64,000 bases of DNA from Piliocolobus tephrosceles. Taxonomy: Eukaryota > Chordata > Mammalia > Primates > Cercopithecidae. The DNA lies in contig NC_045436.1 of assembly GCF_002776525.5 (NCBI RefSeq), positions 7,231,918 through 7,295,917 on the forward strand. The letters are read 5' to 3'. Below the pieces are notes generated by a model. The model was not told the DNA's origin. It did no database searches and saw only the letters and a program-made list of their open reading frames with translations. Positions 47,210 through 58,880 of the stretch are shown piece by piece. Within the stretch, counting starts at the first letter, position 1; each line of letters opens with the position of its first letter. The translations under genes were made by a program, and so were the position numbers.

Positions 47210-47890
47210 AATAATTATTAGAGATTATATAAATCTATATCAGAACTTTCTAAGATTATCATGTGAAACCACATACTTTATTTAATCAACCCTCTATTGT
47301 GTTGGCCATTGAGCTTTCTTTTTTTGGCAATTACAAACAGTGCTGATACATGTTCTCATGTGTTCGCATGTATACATTTCTCTCCCCTCACACTTGTCTC
47401 TCTTATGTTTGTATACACATTTTTCTCATTATTTACTTAAAATAAGTTCCTGAATTCCAAATACAAATTCCTAAATCAGATGATATATTCTTGCTTTAAA
47501 AAATTTTAAACATATACTGCTAAATTGTGCCTAAAGCATTCACTAGTAAACAATCCCATCAGAAGCATATGACAGTGATGTAAGCAATCTTTTAAAATCT
47601 TTGGCAATGTGAAAAATGAAATATATCTCACTGCTGCTTCAATTTCATTCATCAATAATAATGCTGACAATTTTTCTCATTGTTCTTATCCATGTCCCTT
47701 ACACATTCCTTATTTTTCTATTGTGCCCTTTTAAATGTACTGATCTGTAAGAGCTCTTTATATATTAAGAATATTGACCCTCCCTCATACTTACCATGAA
47801 CTCATTTACTTGTTTCTTTCTAAAGCTTCTTTTCAAAGCTCTTCTTTCTAAAGTTATTGTGTATTTTCTCGGTGTTTCTCAATTAATTCA
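47210..47890 (-). mobile_element. Old L1 (L1M) 3' UTR, antisense
   Basis: The reversed L1M 3' order is clear: ttggcaattacaaacagtgc, tgctaaattgtgcctaaagc, aaatctttggcaatgtg, taagagctctttatatatta and agaatattgaccctccctc. Confidence 0.8.
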
Positions 47891-48654
47891 TTGATCAATC
47901 CCAAAAATTCACTTGGGCTCATTATGCCTCAGCTACTTGAGTATTTGCTTCCAGGATCCCATGCTTCAGAACAACTTCTGACACTTAGAAGCAATATTTT
48001 GATGGTTATATAAACCAGAAGTCACGTAAGTGTCTTATTTAAAACATTACTTCTCACTCATTTGGATTTCGGCCCTGTTGCTAATCCAGAAGGTACATGG
48101 TGGAAAAAGCTTCTGTACATTTCCCTTTAAAAGCACATAAATACTTTATGATGACATTTACTACTCAGTGTTTATGTATACAGCATTATTATAGTCTGTA
48201 AATGTTTTAAAGACAAAATACATTTTGGGAGAAGGGTAGTGGAGATTTTAGTAGTTGGGAATCTGGCTTGTGGTTGGGTTTATTCAATTTTCAGTTAGTT
48301 AGAAAATGCTATTACACTGCATATTCTGTCATCAGTTGTCTATTTCTTTTAGTTCTTAGGTGCTGAGAGCAATGAAAGTTCTAGAACTTTTTCATAGGTG
48401 CTTAAGAAGTTTGTGTGACGATGCATTTGCACTGCAAACATACTTTCTTACTTCTACTACTTATTTGCTATAAGTTTAGGACAATTGATGAAGATTATGG
48501 GAAATTAATCTGGTGGTAGGCTATGATGAAAGGGACTCATCAAAAGGGAACAGGAAAAGAGGCAGAGGGGAAGGGTTTCCCTTTCTCAGTATTTCTTCTT
48601 TGTCTTTATACTGACAGCCAAATCCATGGGCTCTAACAGAGTAGGGTAGGCAGC
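47891..48654. other. Unassigned sequence
   Basis: No signature is found. Confidence 0.4.
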
Positions 48655-48825
48655 TTTTCACTGAAAGCCTTTGCAGTGACATAAACCTGGGTTCAAATAC
48701 CAGACAGTCTCCTTCTCAGTTCTGTGTTGTTGGGAAAGTCCTTTGTTGGAACTCCTGTGAGACTAAGCTATGCCATTTGAAAAGTGGGACCAACACTTCA
48801 GAGGGTAATGGTAAAAATTACATGT
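48655..48825 (+). mobile_element. MIR SINE
   Basis: aaacctgggttcaaatacca, gttgttgggaaagtcctttg and catttgaaaagtgggacca follow the MIR order. Confidence 0.65.
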
Positions 48826-49246
48826 TCAGGTATCTTTTGCAATTGAGGCTGTAATTTATTTTCTTTTTTATTACCCTAAATATTGAGTTCTTTTAACTTC
48901 CAATTTTAGTGACATTGTTCAGATCACCCTGTTTGAGAGAACCTCATTCATTTCTTCATTACCAGAGGAATGTTTTTATTACGAAGTCAAATTATTTCAC
49001 AGTCCTACCACTGTTTAAGTACACTGAATGACCACAAACTGTGCTAAGTAAAAACTCTATGCCTTTATTTTCAGGCTTCTACCACAATTACAGTACTGAG
49101 CACCTCCAAGTTTTGGCAAATACTTGATATAACTTAAGACTACTGAGATCTCTGAAGAAACTTGCCTAATGGTAAACTACACAAATGCTGCTTTGTAAAC
49201 CATCCTGTGCACTGAAGTCTAGAAGTTTTTAAAAAATGACTCTAAA
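48826..49246. other. Unassigned sequence
   Basis: Nothing is recognised. Confidence 0.4.
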
Positions 49247-49259
49247 AAGATGCTGAGAA

Positions 49260-49557
49260 TTTTTTTTTTTTTAAGATGGAGTTTCACTCTTTGTTGCCCC
49301 AGATGGAGTGCAATGGCACAATCTCAACTCACTGCAACCTCCACCTCCAGGGTTCAAGCAACTCTCCTGCCTCAGCCTCTGGAGTAGCAGGGATTACAGG
49401 CATGTGCCACCACGTCCGGCTAATTTTTCGTATTTTTAGTAGAGACGGGGTTTCACCATGTTTTCCAGGCTGGTCTCAAACTCCTGACCTCAGGTGATCT
49501 GCCCGCCTTGGCCTCCCAAAATGCTGGGATTACAGGCGTGAGACACTGTGCCTAGGC
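49260..49557 (-). mobile_element. AluS-type element
   Basis: A full-length antisense Alu with target duplication aagatgctgagaa / aagatcctgagaa (49247-49259 and 49558-49570), one mismatch. Confidence 0.94.
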
Positions 49558-49570
49558 AAGATCCTGAGAA

Positions 49571-50736
49571 AAATTTTAATAGAATCCGAGAGTACACAGG
49601 AAGCCACTAAAAAAGCTAGTAGAAGAAAAGTCTTCACAAAACTGCCCAATTGGGTACCATCTCGGTGAAACCTAATTAGAGTGATGGGAATGGATCGTGA
49701 CACTATTAACTGAACATGGAGAACAGCATAAATATTCCACAATGTACACAAATTTCTCAAGAGGTGAAGTCATGAAGCACAGTTTTCCTAACAGGCCTTA
49801 ACTTCTGCGCTAAGTTTAGTGTGTGTCAGTTATCATTATCAACACCAAAACACTGACATCTGGGTGTTTCACTAGGTGTTAAAGAAATTATGAGTCAGCC
49901 TTCCTTCCAAGAAGCCTATATCTTAGATATATTTTGGTCCCCACAAACTCTGGACTGAGAACCTCAACTCTTACTACTATGAGGCATCATATGCTAATGA
50001 AGATAACCACTCTCCATCTCCCACAAAAACACCTTCTCTACTTAACTTTGAACAGGAAAAGCATCATATGCACTGATGCCCCAAATCACCTTCTAACACT
50101 TCTTACTTTTCATGATCCTGAGTTTTCATTACTCAACAACTGATATCTATGTATTCTTACCAAGACTCATTTTCTGAAGGAGTTATATGTGCAAGGCTCT
50201 GTGAAATTCCTATCTAATCTATATACATCTAGGTTGATATATATATATATATACACACACACATTTAGTAGAGACTGGGTATATGCTACATATATATGTG
50301 CATCACATGTGTCTATGTAATTTAGGTTTAAATGTCTACCTCTGATTGCTTTTTATGAAGAAGAATAAAACTTGACAGCTAATGGACTGATATGATTGGT
50401 AACTGTATCTAATTGTATCAGAAGCATAAAATTGTTGCCTGTTTTTAAAAAGTTAGGTTGCCTGTGATTAGTCCTCTAATATTAGAAATGTAGTTCCAGA
50501 GTTCACTGCCTGTTTGAAATGATAAGGAAAATTGCCACTTGTATGAACATTCAATTTCATAACTTTAACCACTAAAATGATAGTGTAAAATGTTCCATAT
50601 TTCTATAAAACTAGTTTTAAAAGATATTAAAAGACATACTATACTTAAATTCAAGTTTTCTAGAATTGTTGTTTTGTTATTTAGTATAGCACACTATAAG
50701 CAAATTTCTGGAATTTTGTATGGTTGAAAATATTTT
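49571..50736. other. Unassigned sequence containing a short (TA)n(CA)n run
   Basis: (at)10 followed by (ac)6 lies at 50237-50262. The antisense frame 49530-49760 overlaps the Alu head. No gene is recognised. Confidence 0.4.
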
Positions 50737-50752
50737 TAAAAGCTGTAAATGG

Positions 50753-51052
50753 GGCTGGGCACCGTGGTTCACGTCTGTAATCCCAGCACTTTTGGAGGCC
50801 GAGGCAGGCAGATCACGAGGTCAGGAGATTGAGGCCGTCTTGGCCAACATGGCGAAACCACGTCTACTACAATACAAAAAAACTGGCCAGGCATGGTGGC
50901 GCGTGCCTGTAGTCCCAGCTACCTGGGAGGCTGAGGCAGGGGAATCGCTCGAACCTGGGAGGCGAAGGTTGTAGTGAGCTGAGATCGCGCCACTGCACTC
51001 CAGCCTGGTGACAGAGCAAGACTCTGTCTCAAAAAAAAGAAAAAAGAAAAAA
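50753..51052 (+). mobile_element. AluS (Sc/Sg-like) element
   Basis: A full-length Alu with A-rich tail and exact target duplication aaaagctgtaaatgg (50738-50752 and 51053-51067). Confidence 0.94.
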
Positions 51053-51155
51053 AAAAGCTGTAAATGGATGGCTCCCAGTATACTTAGTAGAACATGGAAT
51101 TGCTTTGGAAACCCCAGAGTCCAAAACCACTTGTTAATTATTTATGCTACTAAGT

Positions 51156-51470
51156 CTACATTTTTCTTGTTATTCTGGTGTATTCTACAATATATCTCAT
51201 TAGAAAAACCAGAAAACATTCAGGGTGTGTTTTGACTGAAGTCTCAAAATCAATCATTTTAGCTACTTCTTTTGCATAATAGAAATCTCTTCTAGTGATC
51301 CCAGGGACGGCTTCATCTCCTAACACATCCAGCCTCAATTTGTCCTTACAGGTTTTTATGATAAATGGTAAAGCACACTCAGCAGGAGCTGTTCTGTGGA
51401 AATAAGTAGTTACGCTTCCATTTTTAAGAGTTTCAACTGTGAACAGATAAGACAGATTTTTAATGAAGCT
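51156..51470 (-). CDS. Candidate coding exon or exon relic, function unknown
   Basis: An open frame of 104 codons runs antisense from just after a stop (51473-51471) to TAG (51158-51156). There is no in-frame ATG near its start, so it would have to be an internal or last exon. A pyrimidine-rich acceptor ending ttcacag precedes 51436, a second ccacag acceptor precedes 51393, and a strong donor gtaagg starts at 51349. An exon 51436-51350 would be 87 nt. The frame also continues past that donor through a segment with marked purine bias at first codon positions (DVLGDEAVPG, then DFYYAKEVAKMIDF). No transposon family explains the block. I do not recognise the protein. A chance open frame or a pseudogene piece remains quite possible. 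Confidence 0.3.
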   Translation of the reverse strand, partial: SFIKNLSYLFTVETLKNGSVTTYFHRTAPAECALPFIIKTCKDKLRLDVLGDEAVPGITRRDFYYAKEVAKMIDFETSVKTHPECFLVFLMRYIVEYTRITRKM

Positions 51471-53544
51471 TCAATTGACAAAGAAAACAAAGTAAATAAA
51501 AGCAAGTAGCTATGCATGGCACTAAAATTTACAATGACTATAACAAGCAGAAATCAATCAAATCTCTCACCAGAACAATCTCTGTTTTCTTATAAAGCAC
51601 AAAAATCACTTGAGCTGAAACAGACAACAAATACTAACCCAAGACACACACATCAACTAATTAAAGGCTGATTTTCCATACCAGGAAAATGCCGTTCCTG
51701 TTTATTGATGTCTAAAGGCATTTTTTTTTTTCCTCTCAGGAAAATGTACGCTTAAAGTGTTTTGAATAAATTCTATCAGAATCATTTCTGTAAAAGGAAG
51801 GGAGGAGAAGGTGGGGAAAATAACATTCCTAGTCCCTAAATAAATTAGCTCTGTTTAAAAGGGCAAGACTAATTCACTACTTTAATGGTGGCTTCCATTA
51901 AGCTGCAATAGTAACATTAAACCACTTCAAACTACTGGCAGAATATGAGTAAACCAAGAACAGTGAGACTGGCCGCTTTAAAAAGGGTCTGGACATATAC
52001 ACAAACTTTAATTCTATCATGCAATAAGAAAATGCTGAATAAATTAACTTTTCAAAGGGCTATTATACCTTAGTTCCTCATTACAGATCTCATTACAGAC
52101 TGTCTTTATAATGCTCACCTGACAATATCATGTAAAATACTTAGCTTCTAAGGTCAGTCTAAATAAGAGAACAATTCTCCTATTTATAGCAAAGGATGAA
52201 CTTTTCTCATTTAGATATTTAAGCAGCTAACCCCTGAGTTTAATGTAATTAGGGAAGGGATATTCAATTTACAGTATCCACAAGTAATGATAATTAAATT
52301 GATCCAAAAAAGCTGTTGGTAAGCATAAGCTACCTTTGTAATTACATCCCGTTTTCAAAATGACTTTAGTACTGTGAACTTGAAGCATTTCAGCAAATGA
52401 AGGCCAATACACATAAAACGAAAACTACAGTAGCTTAAAAGCTAGACTGTTTAACATAATGAGCAGCACTACCGGGGGGAAATCCTGAAAACATTCTATA
52501 ACTCACCACGACAGCCTATGCTTTCTCCTTTCCTCTCACAAATATCCATTAAAAATATGCAAGAGAGTCTTCACTTTTCACCAAATAAATTCTTCATTCA
52601 TACAGTCTTTTTTTTTTTTCACTTTTAAAGGAAACTAAAGAACCAGTCCCTCTTATTTTTCTGTTATTCAAGTGGCTGTTCACAAGCTTCAGTTTTGTGT
52701 TTATTTGAAAGAAAAGATGAGAGCTACGAATCTGAAGCCATTTTCCCTGTGAGTCCTGAAGATTGGCTAGGTCAGCATTCCACCAGGACCAAGGTGAAAA
52801 ATAAACAAATAACCATGTTCACAGCAGCTGCAGCGATCAGTCTCTGGAAAATTATTCAGGCATTATGAGAAAGACAATATTAAATGCTGCCACTTGCAGC
52901 TTTACGGCTCTCTGAATATTCGCATCAGAAAGAGATGAGCACTTAAGGGGTATCATCAGAGAGCTCGCCCATCTGAGCATCTTCCATTAAGTTTTTGTCT
53001 TAAAGGAGGAAGGCGGGAACCTCTGCTTGACAGGCAAAAGGCTTGTCATAATTCATTAACATCACAGCTTTGCTCAGGTTTCCTTCAATGAGCCAGGCAA
53101 GATGCCTACGAAAAAGTGCTGAGCATACAACATCTCCAAAGATGCTGCTGCAGTGAACTTGGTAGCACTTGGTGCTACTGCACTAGAGGCTAAAGACCTC
53201 CAATAGTACTTACCATGTGAAAGGTGATCTAATAAACGTCATCTCACTATTGCCTAAACCAATAATTTCTGCATCAAATTCCAAAAGGATAGGTAAAAGA
53301 AATAATTTTAAAACATTGCCAAACTATGAAAGTCTATAAGTTCCTGGTACTATTAAGGCATACCTTCAAGTAAAACACAAATATAATATATTCAATCAGG
53401 GAAATAATTACTGGTCTTAATAAATGACAGAAACCTGAAATTACAGAATTCTTTATACTGCTGTTTCTTTTGACAAAATTCAAGGGAATGTACAGAAATG
53501 TCAATTCTGCATGATTCCAATTAAACAAGCAATTTAATATAAAA
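51471..53544. other. Repeat-poor interval, candidate conserved non-coding DNA
   Basis: About 2 kb with no recognisable transposon. Segments 51860-52340 (several taatta/attaaat motifs) and 52720-53180 (cagctgcag, gaatattcgcat, cataattcattaac) have mixed, non-repetitive composition of the kind seen in conserved enhancers. A poly-T lies at 52609-52619. This is inference from texture only. Confidence 0.35.
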
Positions 53545-53546
53545 TA

Positions 53547-53854
53547 GATTAATCCCCACTTATTTGAAGGAAATACCTTCCAAGACCCCCAGTGGATACC
53601 TGAAACTGAACCACATATATACTTGCTTTGTCCTTAAATACACCTAGGAAAGGTTTGACTTATAAATTAGGCAGTAAGAGATGAACAAAAATAACCAATA
53701 AAAAAGAACAATTATAACGGTATACCTAACAAAAGTTATGTGAATGTGGTCTCTGTCTCACAAAGTATCTCACTGTCCTGTATGCACTCTATTTTCAAAC
53801 CATGGTTTACCACGGGTAACTGAAACTGCCACAAGTGATCGGGAGGGACTACTG
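53547..53854. mobile_element. Tigger-type (Tc1/mariner) DNA transposon, short form
   Basis: aagacccccagtggatacct, gaaactgaaccacatatata, aattaggcagtaagagatg, ttatgtgaatgtggtctctg, and the end cgggtaactgaaactgcc, gatcgggagggactactg are Tigger landmarks. TA lies on each side (53545-53546 and 53855-53856). It is internally deleted and non-coding. Confidence 0.82.
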
Positions 53855-56711
53855 TATATACCAAAACACATCTGGTCACTAGTAATATTCATCTACGTTT
53901 CCAGAGCAGAATATCATATACTGATGTCTTTTCATTTTCCTTTCCCAGTTTCTTGCTTAACACACTCAAGAAAAAGGAATTTGGTTAGGTATTTACTCTG
54001 TTTTCATTTACATGGCAAAAAATAGGAAATTAGAAAATGCGGGAAACCCATCTGCAAATCAGCAGAAAATAATACAACTAGTTATAAAAACAGTAGCAGT
54101 AAGAGGGGAATAGTATATAGACCTGTATACCAGTTTTATTAATTTTACTTTCTTAAATTAAGAAACAAAAGTTATCTGTTCTATTTAGCAAATAATACAC
54201 TGAAGATGAATGGGTATAATTTTTTAAAAACCAATATTATTTTTACAATTCTAGGTAAACATGATCTTGGGTTAGTGAATCAATGACAATTTCTTTTTAG
54301 TAGTTGTCATTAACTTTATTTTAAACTCCAAATATAGTCTCGATTTGTTTAAAATGCATGAAATCAAGTCTTAGCATTAAGGTATATATAATGATCATTA
54401 AATGAAGATACAATCTAACTGAACAGAAATCAATAACTGTATTTAATGACTTCGTGAGAAAAATACACGACCCTCACATCCTTAATGGATTAGTGTCAGT
54501 TATGAGCAACACAACATCACATAACGCTGACACAGTCTCACTCAAAGTGGTATCACTTTTCATACGAGTGCTGTAAAGCCTTATCAAAGGAAATTGTGTT
54601 TTAATGCTATTTCGGATGTCATTTTTGAGAGGATTTTTACAATCCCATTTCATAAAGCATAAAGCATGCTCTGAATTGTTCCAAGGAGCTTTTGTCATTG
54701 GCACACGTCCTGGGTCACCCTTTGAAAGCTTTCCAACAAAATGAAATCCAAAATATCTAAAAAGGGTAACAATTTATAATATTACTTAAACAACTAGTTT
54801 ATTGTAGCTTGTCTCCTTCGAATACATATTCCATCATTGTTGCTCTCAGAATGTTTTTTTCTGGAAGCAGCCCACGCTACACATATGCACTGTGGCCTGT
54901 GCCACAGGTGCAACACATGTGCTTCAAATACACTTAGAAACTGCTTGATGATCAGAGCTCACACAGAAGAAGGCCACAAGAGTAGTAAGTTGATATGCAG
55001 CTAGCAATTTATCAAGTCATTAAATTTTCTAGGAAGTTTATATAAGAATGCATTTTTATTTCCTTCTAAGAACTGTCCTTCTTAAGAAGGAAAATTGTCA
55101 CATCTCAGGGCATAAAATTATAGAAAAATATAAACCATGCCTTCCTTTCACTTCTTGAAAAGATGCCAAAAATACCTATCCTTGTAATACCCTTTGCTGA
55201 TAAAATTATCAAATGGCTTTCAAGTGTAAAAAAAAAAAAAAAAATGCTGACATGAAATAAAACTTTAGTAAATATGCAATTGTCTGGGTATTTAAATCCT
55301 ATCAAGTAATGAAACCAGTATCAACAGAAATAACAATGATATCTTGATGCTGTAACTCAGTTGATTGTTATTTTCTCCAACATAATTTAAAATTCACTTC
55401 TGACTGATTCAGCAGTCATCGAGCAAAACTTCCAGTAACCTCTCTGAAGATTTGGCACAGATAAGAAGTTCAGAATAGGAACAAATGTGCAGTGATATAC
55501 AGAAGCTACTACAGTATTTCTAAAAATAGCAGGGTTTCAGGCTTTCAGTGGCTTAGGATTCTCATGAAAGGAAACTGAAAAATTCTTAAGATAGAACCAG
55601 GAAACTGTAGCTAAAGATTCCTGACTGACACGAATATTACTTCCTTTATCCCAAAGGATATAGTAACTTCTCGAGCAAATGTAGCATCATAATTAGTTAT
55701 AATTGACTTTGTCTTTTAATTTTTAAGCCAATCTATAAATTATGGATTATTGTGTCAACTGGAAGACAGTTTCTGACACCATCCCGTATATCTCATTACT
55801 GTAATCAAAACCAAGTTCCTTATCAGGATAACTTTGCAGTCTGCCAGATTTTTAAATCATTTCAGGAAATGTTAGCTTATATTACTGAACCACTTGCACA
55901 ATTTTAACATATGCTGTCATAATTCTAATGTGGCTTCAAACACTATTAAAATGTATAGTGTCACTAGGAATTAGAGGAGGATAAATGCAAGCTTAATCCT
56001 ACCCTTGTTGTCTTTTATTTTGAGAACCACCCTATCTGGGCTACCTCCTTTCTTTTCTACACTCTGTCCCCATCCATCGTCTTCCTTCAGCTCAGCACAC
56101 CTGCTGGGTAGATGCAGTCCACTGCCATTACTCTGAAATTAATGGAATGCTAGCATGTACCTGTTCTTCTCAGGCACTCAGCAGGTGCACTTTACCTGGA
56201 ACATTGGGAATCAGTGAAGCAACTGAAAGAGAAGGATTTATTTCTCTCTTTCCAATTACTGTTCTGCATCCCAATCCCTTCCTTCTTACTTTACACCAAT
56301 GTCTATGGCAGCACCTGCTGACAGTGTAATGCAATACTACTTCAACCTGCCCCATGTCAAAAGTGGATTCTGTAGGTGTCCCACATTAACATCTATGGTG
56401 AACAGTTTAAAGCTAGTAAAAAGTACTTCCTTGGGACTTCTTATAATCAACTGAATATAATTCACCTTTAAAATAAAAGACTGGAAAAAATACAATTTTC
56501 ACTACCATGTTTCACAAATTTCAATGCAATCTTTCAACAAATTTGAAAACACTATCCGCCACTACCATTTGAACATTAATGAAATATACTGACAAAAATA
56601 TAAATATTCTACATACCAAAACTACCATTGTATCATTTCTATATAAATTAATCAAAAACATTTATGGCTACTGAGTTTGATCGTAAATTGTAATAACTTT
56701 TCCACAGAAGT

Positions 56712-56733
56712 CACACACACACACACACACACA
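56712..56733. repeat. (CA)n microsatellite
   Basis: An uninterrupted run of about eleven ca units. Confidence 0.95.
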
Positions 56734-57605
56734 TAAATTTCACTGCAAGTTTTAAAGTAATGAAATTAAGCAGGTAGAGTATTAACACACATATAGGGAA
56801 ATTTATTCACGAACCTGACAAACATCCTATGTGCCCCAAACCGAACCATGATTAATAAACATCTCCTAAGGTTTACATAAAATATTTGTCTGGTAATGGT
56901 TTTTTGGAGATAGTTTTTTGCCTTAACATTTACTTTATTAATTAAAAAGTACTGACCACACTGTATTCAAAGAAAAATCTCATTATACATTTTTGTTTGC
57001 AAAACAGTATTTAAAAACCAATAGCAGGCTGACTAGCCTCAAAACTGAGTTCAGGAAAATAATTTAAAGTTCTTAATTTGCTACAGTGTTCTGAAATAGT
57101 AGATATGAAGTACTATGTACATCTGTGTATGTTAAATTACTTTTTTATTCTCAAAAATGTTCCTGCATCTACTATATGCCCTATTCTGGGAAGGCAAGAG
57201 GTAAGTTAAGAAAAACACAAGCTGGCATGAAGCAGAACTGCAGTGGCTGGGAGAGGTCATGAAATGACAGGTGTGCAGCTCAGCATCTAGTGTGAGCTGG
57301 TGCTCCCAGGCCAAGAGCTAACAAGTTTAAGCTTCATACGATGCCTAAGATACCACCAGTGTTGCCAAGTCCCTTCATTTTGTACCAAATATACCCAAAG
57401 GAACCATCTCTGAAACTCTGTCATTCACAACATCACTTTAAATGTATTTTTAAGCCATTTTTGGCATAACTAACATAGATAATGGGGTTATTTTACCTCA
57501 TAAAACACTTTGAGCAGACTCCATCCCATTCACTTTTCCATGAAGTCAAAAATTATGACCATTTTTTCCCCTGCAATCTGACATCTTTATGCACGTACTA
57601 CAACA

Positions 57606-57645
57606 TGATTTATTGTTTGGTGAGCTGATTTATTGTTTGGTGAGC
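57606..57645. repeat. Exact 20-bp tandem duplication
   Basis: The unit tgatttattgtttggtgagc occurs twice head to tail without a mismatch, suggesting a recent slippage or duplication event. Confidence 0.95.
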
Positions 57646-58237
57646 TCTTGACTCACAACGCCCAGCAGAGGAGCGCACTGAGGATACTGTTACCCAGCAT
57701 TGTCCTTCCTCAAGGCAAAAATGAGCAGAATTTTACAGATAATACCAGTTACCTCATATGATTACACATCCAGAAATTGATCACAGGATAACCTAAGTAA
57801 CTCCTGTCAATCTCAGCTGGTTACCATGGCTAGTTAAACACGACAAAAACAAAGCTATAGCTCATCTTTGAGAAACACTCTTATTTATTAGTGTAATATT
57901 TGAATATATACGGTTATTCAAAACACCAAGTATTTTACGTAACAACATCACCATTACAAATATACAGCCCCCAGGTGTTAACAATTTATAATACTACATT
58001 GTCCGAATGGTGGTCATGAGTTTCCAGAGGAATATAGTGAGAATTAAGACATTCACACCTTTGAAATGTGTCTCTACTGAGCCTTTCCTAACCTTCCCAG
58101 CTGAGAGTTACTGCTCTCTCCAACAGAATTTGGTCTTTACTCCTCTTACACATTTTATCATTGTCTACCTTGTATAATATTTTTTACATGTTTTGAGTTT
58201 CTCTATTAGACTGTTATTTCTGTTAAGGCAACATCCC

Positions 58238-58409
58238 AGGAGGGGTAGAGGGGAGGAGAGAAAGAGAGAAGAAGGGAGGGAGGGAGGAAGAAAGGAAAGA
58301 AGGGACGGGTCGGAGGGAGGGAGGGAAAGAACAGGGCGAGAGGAGAGGGGAATGGAAGGAGTAAGGGAAGGGAAGGAGTAAGGGAGGAAGAGGAGAAAAG
58401 AAAAAGAAA
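58238..58409. repeat. Polypurine (GGGA/GGAA)n tract with G-quadruplex potential
   Basis: About 170 bp nearly pure in A and G. Five ggg runs lie within 58302-58325, enough for a quadruplex, and the purine asymmetry allows triplex DNA. It ends ~35 bp left of the solo LTR. Confidence 0.93.
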
Positions 58410-58443
58410 TAGGCAATGTTTTGCTCAGGGTGCACATACTATT

Positions 58444-58875
58444 TGTTTGGACGAACGGAGGCAGGATGGTGCGCTTCCGGGTTCTTCTTCACCACCAACT
58501 CTTCCCGTGTGTGCGAGAATGCGGCTGAAGCCCGGGAAGGTGCAGATTAATCAGGCATGCACCAGGTGATGTCAATCCGAGGAGACCAAGATTTACCTGG
58601 TGGCACCTGCGGAGCGCCCCCCTCCCCCGACATGCCCGTGCCCCGCCTATTGCCCTTCCACTCCTAGAAAAGTCGCTCCCAGCAGATGCGCCGGGGGCGG
58701 GCTTTCTCAGCCCCCACTCTTGTCGGGACTGTATTAGAAATTCCGCCCCCCCCCCCCCCCCAGCTCCGGTCCCTGAAGCTAGATGACCAAAGAATAAATT
58801 TGCAGTTTTGCTTTTAGCCTTGCCTACTCGCTGGTTCTTTTGTGCCCACTCTGGTGGTCTTAGAAAAACAAATCA
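58444..58875 (+). mobile_element. Solo retroviral LTR, CpG-rich, family unassigned
   Basis: A 432-bp unit begins TGTTTGG and ends AAATCA (TG...CA) and is bordered by the direct repeat ctatt (58439-58443 and 58876-58880), as expected for integrase-made insertion. Inside are a GC box (gggggcgggc, 58693-58702), a run of 16 C (58746-58761), and AATAAA (58793-58798) followed by a T-rich stretch, which fits U3-R-U5 in the plus orientation. It carries roughly two dozen CpG sites in a CpG-depleted region, implying a rather young insertion or protected CpGs. No gag, pol or env adjoins it. A degraded CpG island of other origin is the less likely alternative. Confidence 0.72.
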
Positions 58876-58880
58876 CTATT

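Larger units (their letters stand above)
53857..58237. other. Long repeat-poor, gene-free interval
   Basis: About 4.4 kb in which I recognise no Alu, L1, L2 or MIR, only a (ca)n run (56712-56733) and a 20-bp tandem duplication (57606-57645). All frames are shorter than about 95 codons and lack domains. Old, unrecognised relics may be present. Confidence 0.5.

Noticed and set aside
58444..58875. CpG island promoter of a gene
   Set aside because: Only ~430 bp with retroviral-style ends and target duplication; no exon or splice donor recognised downstream.
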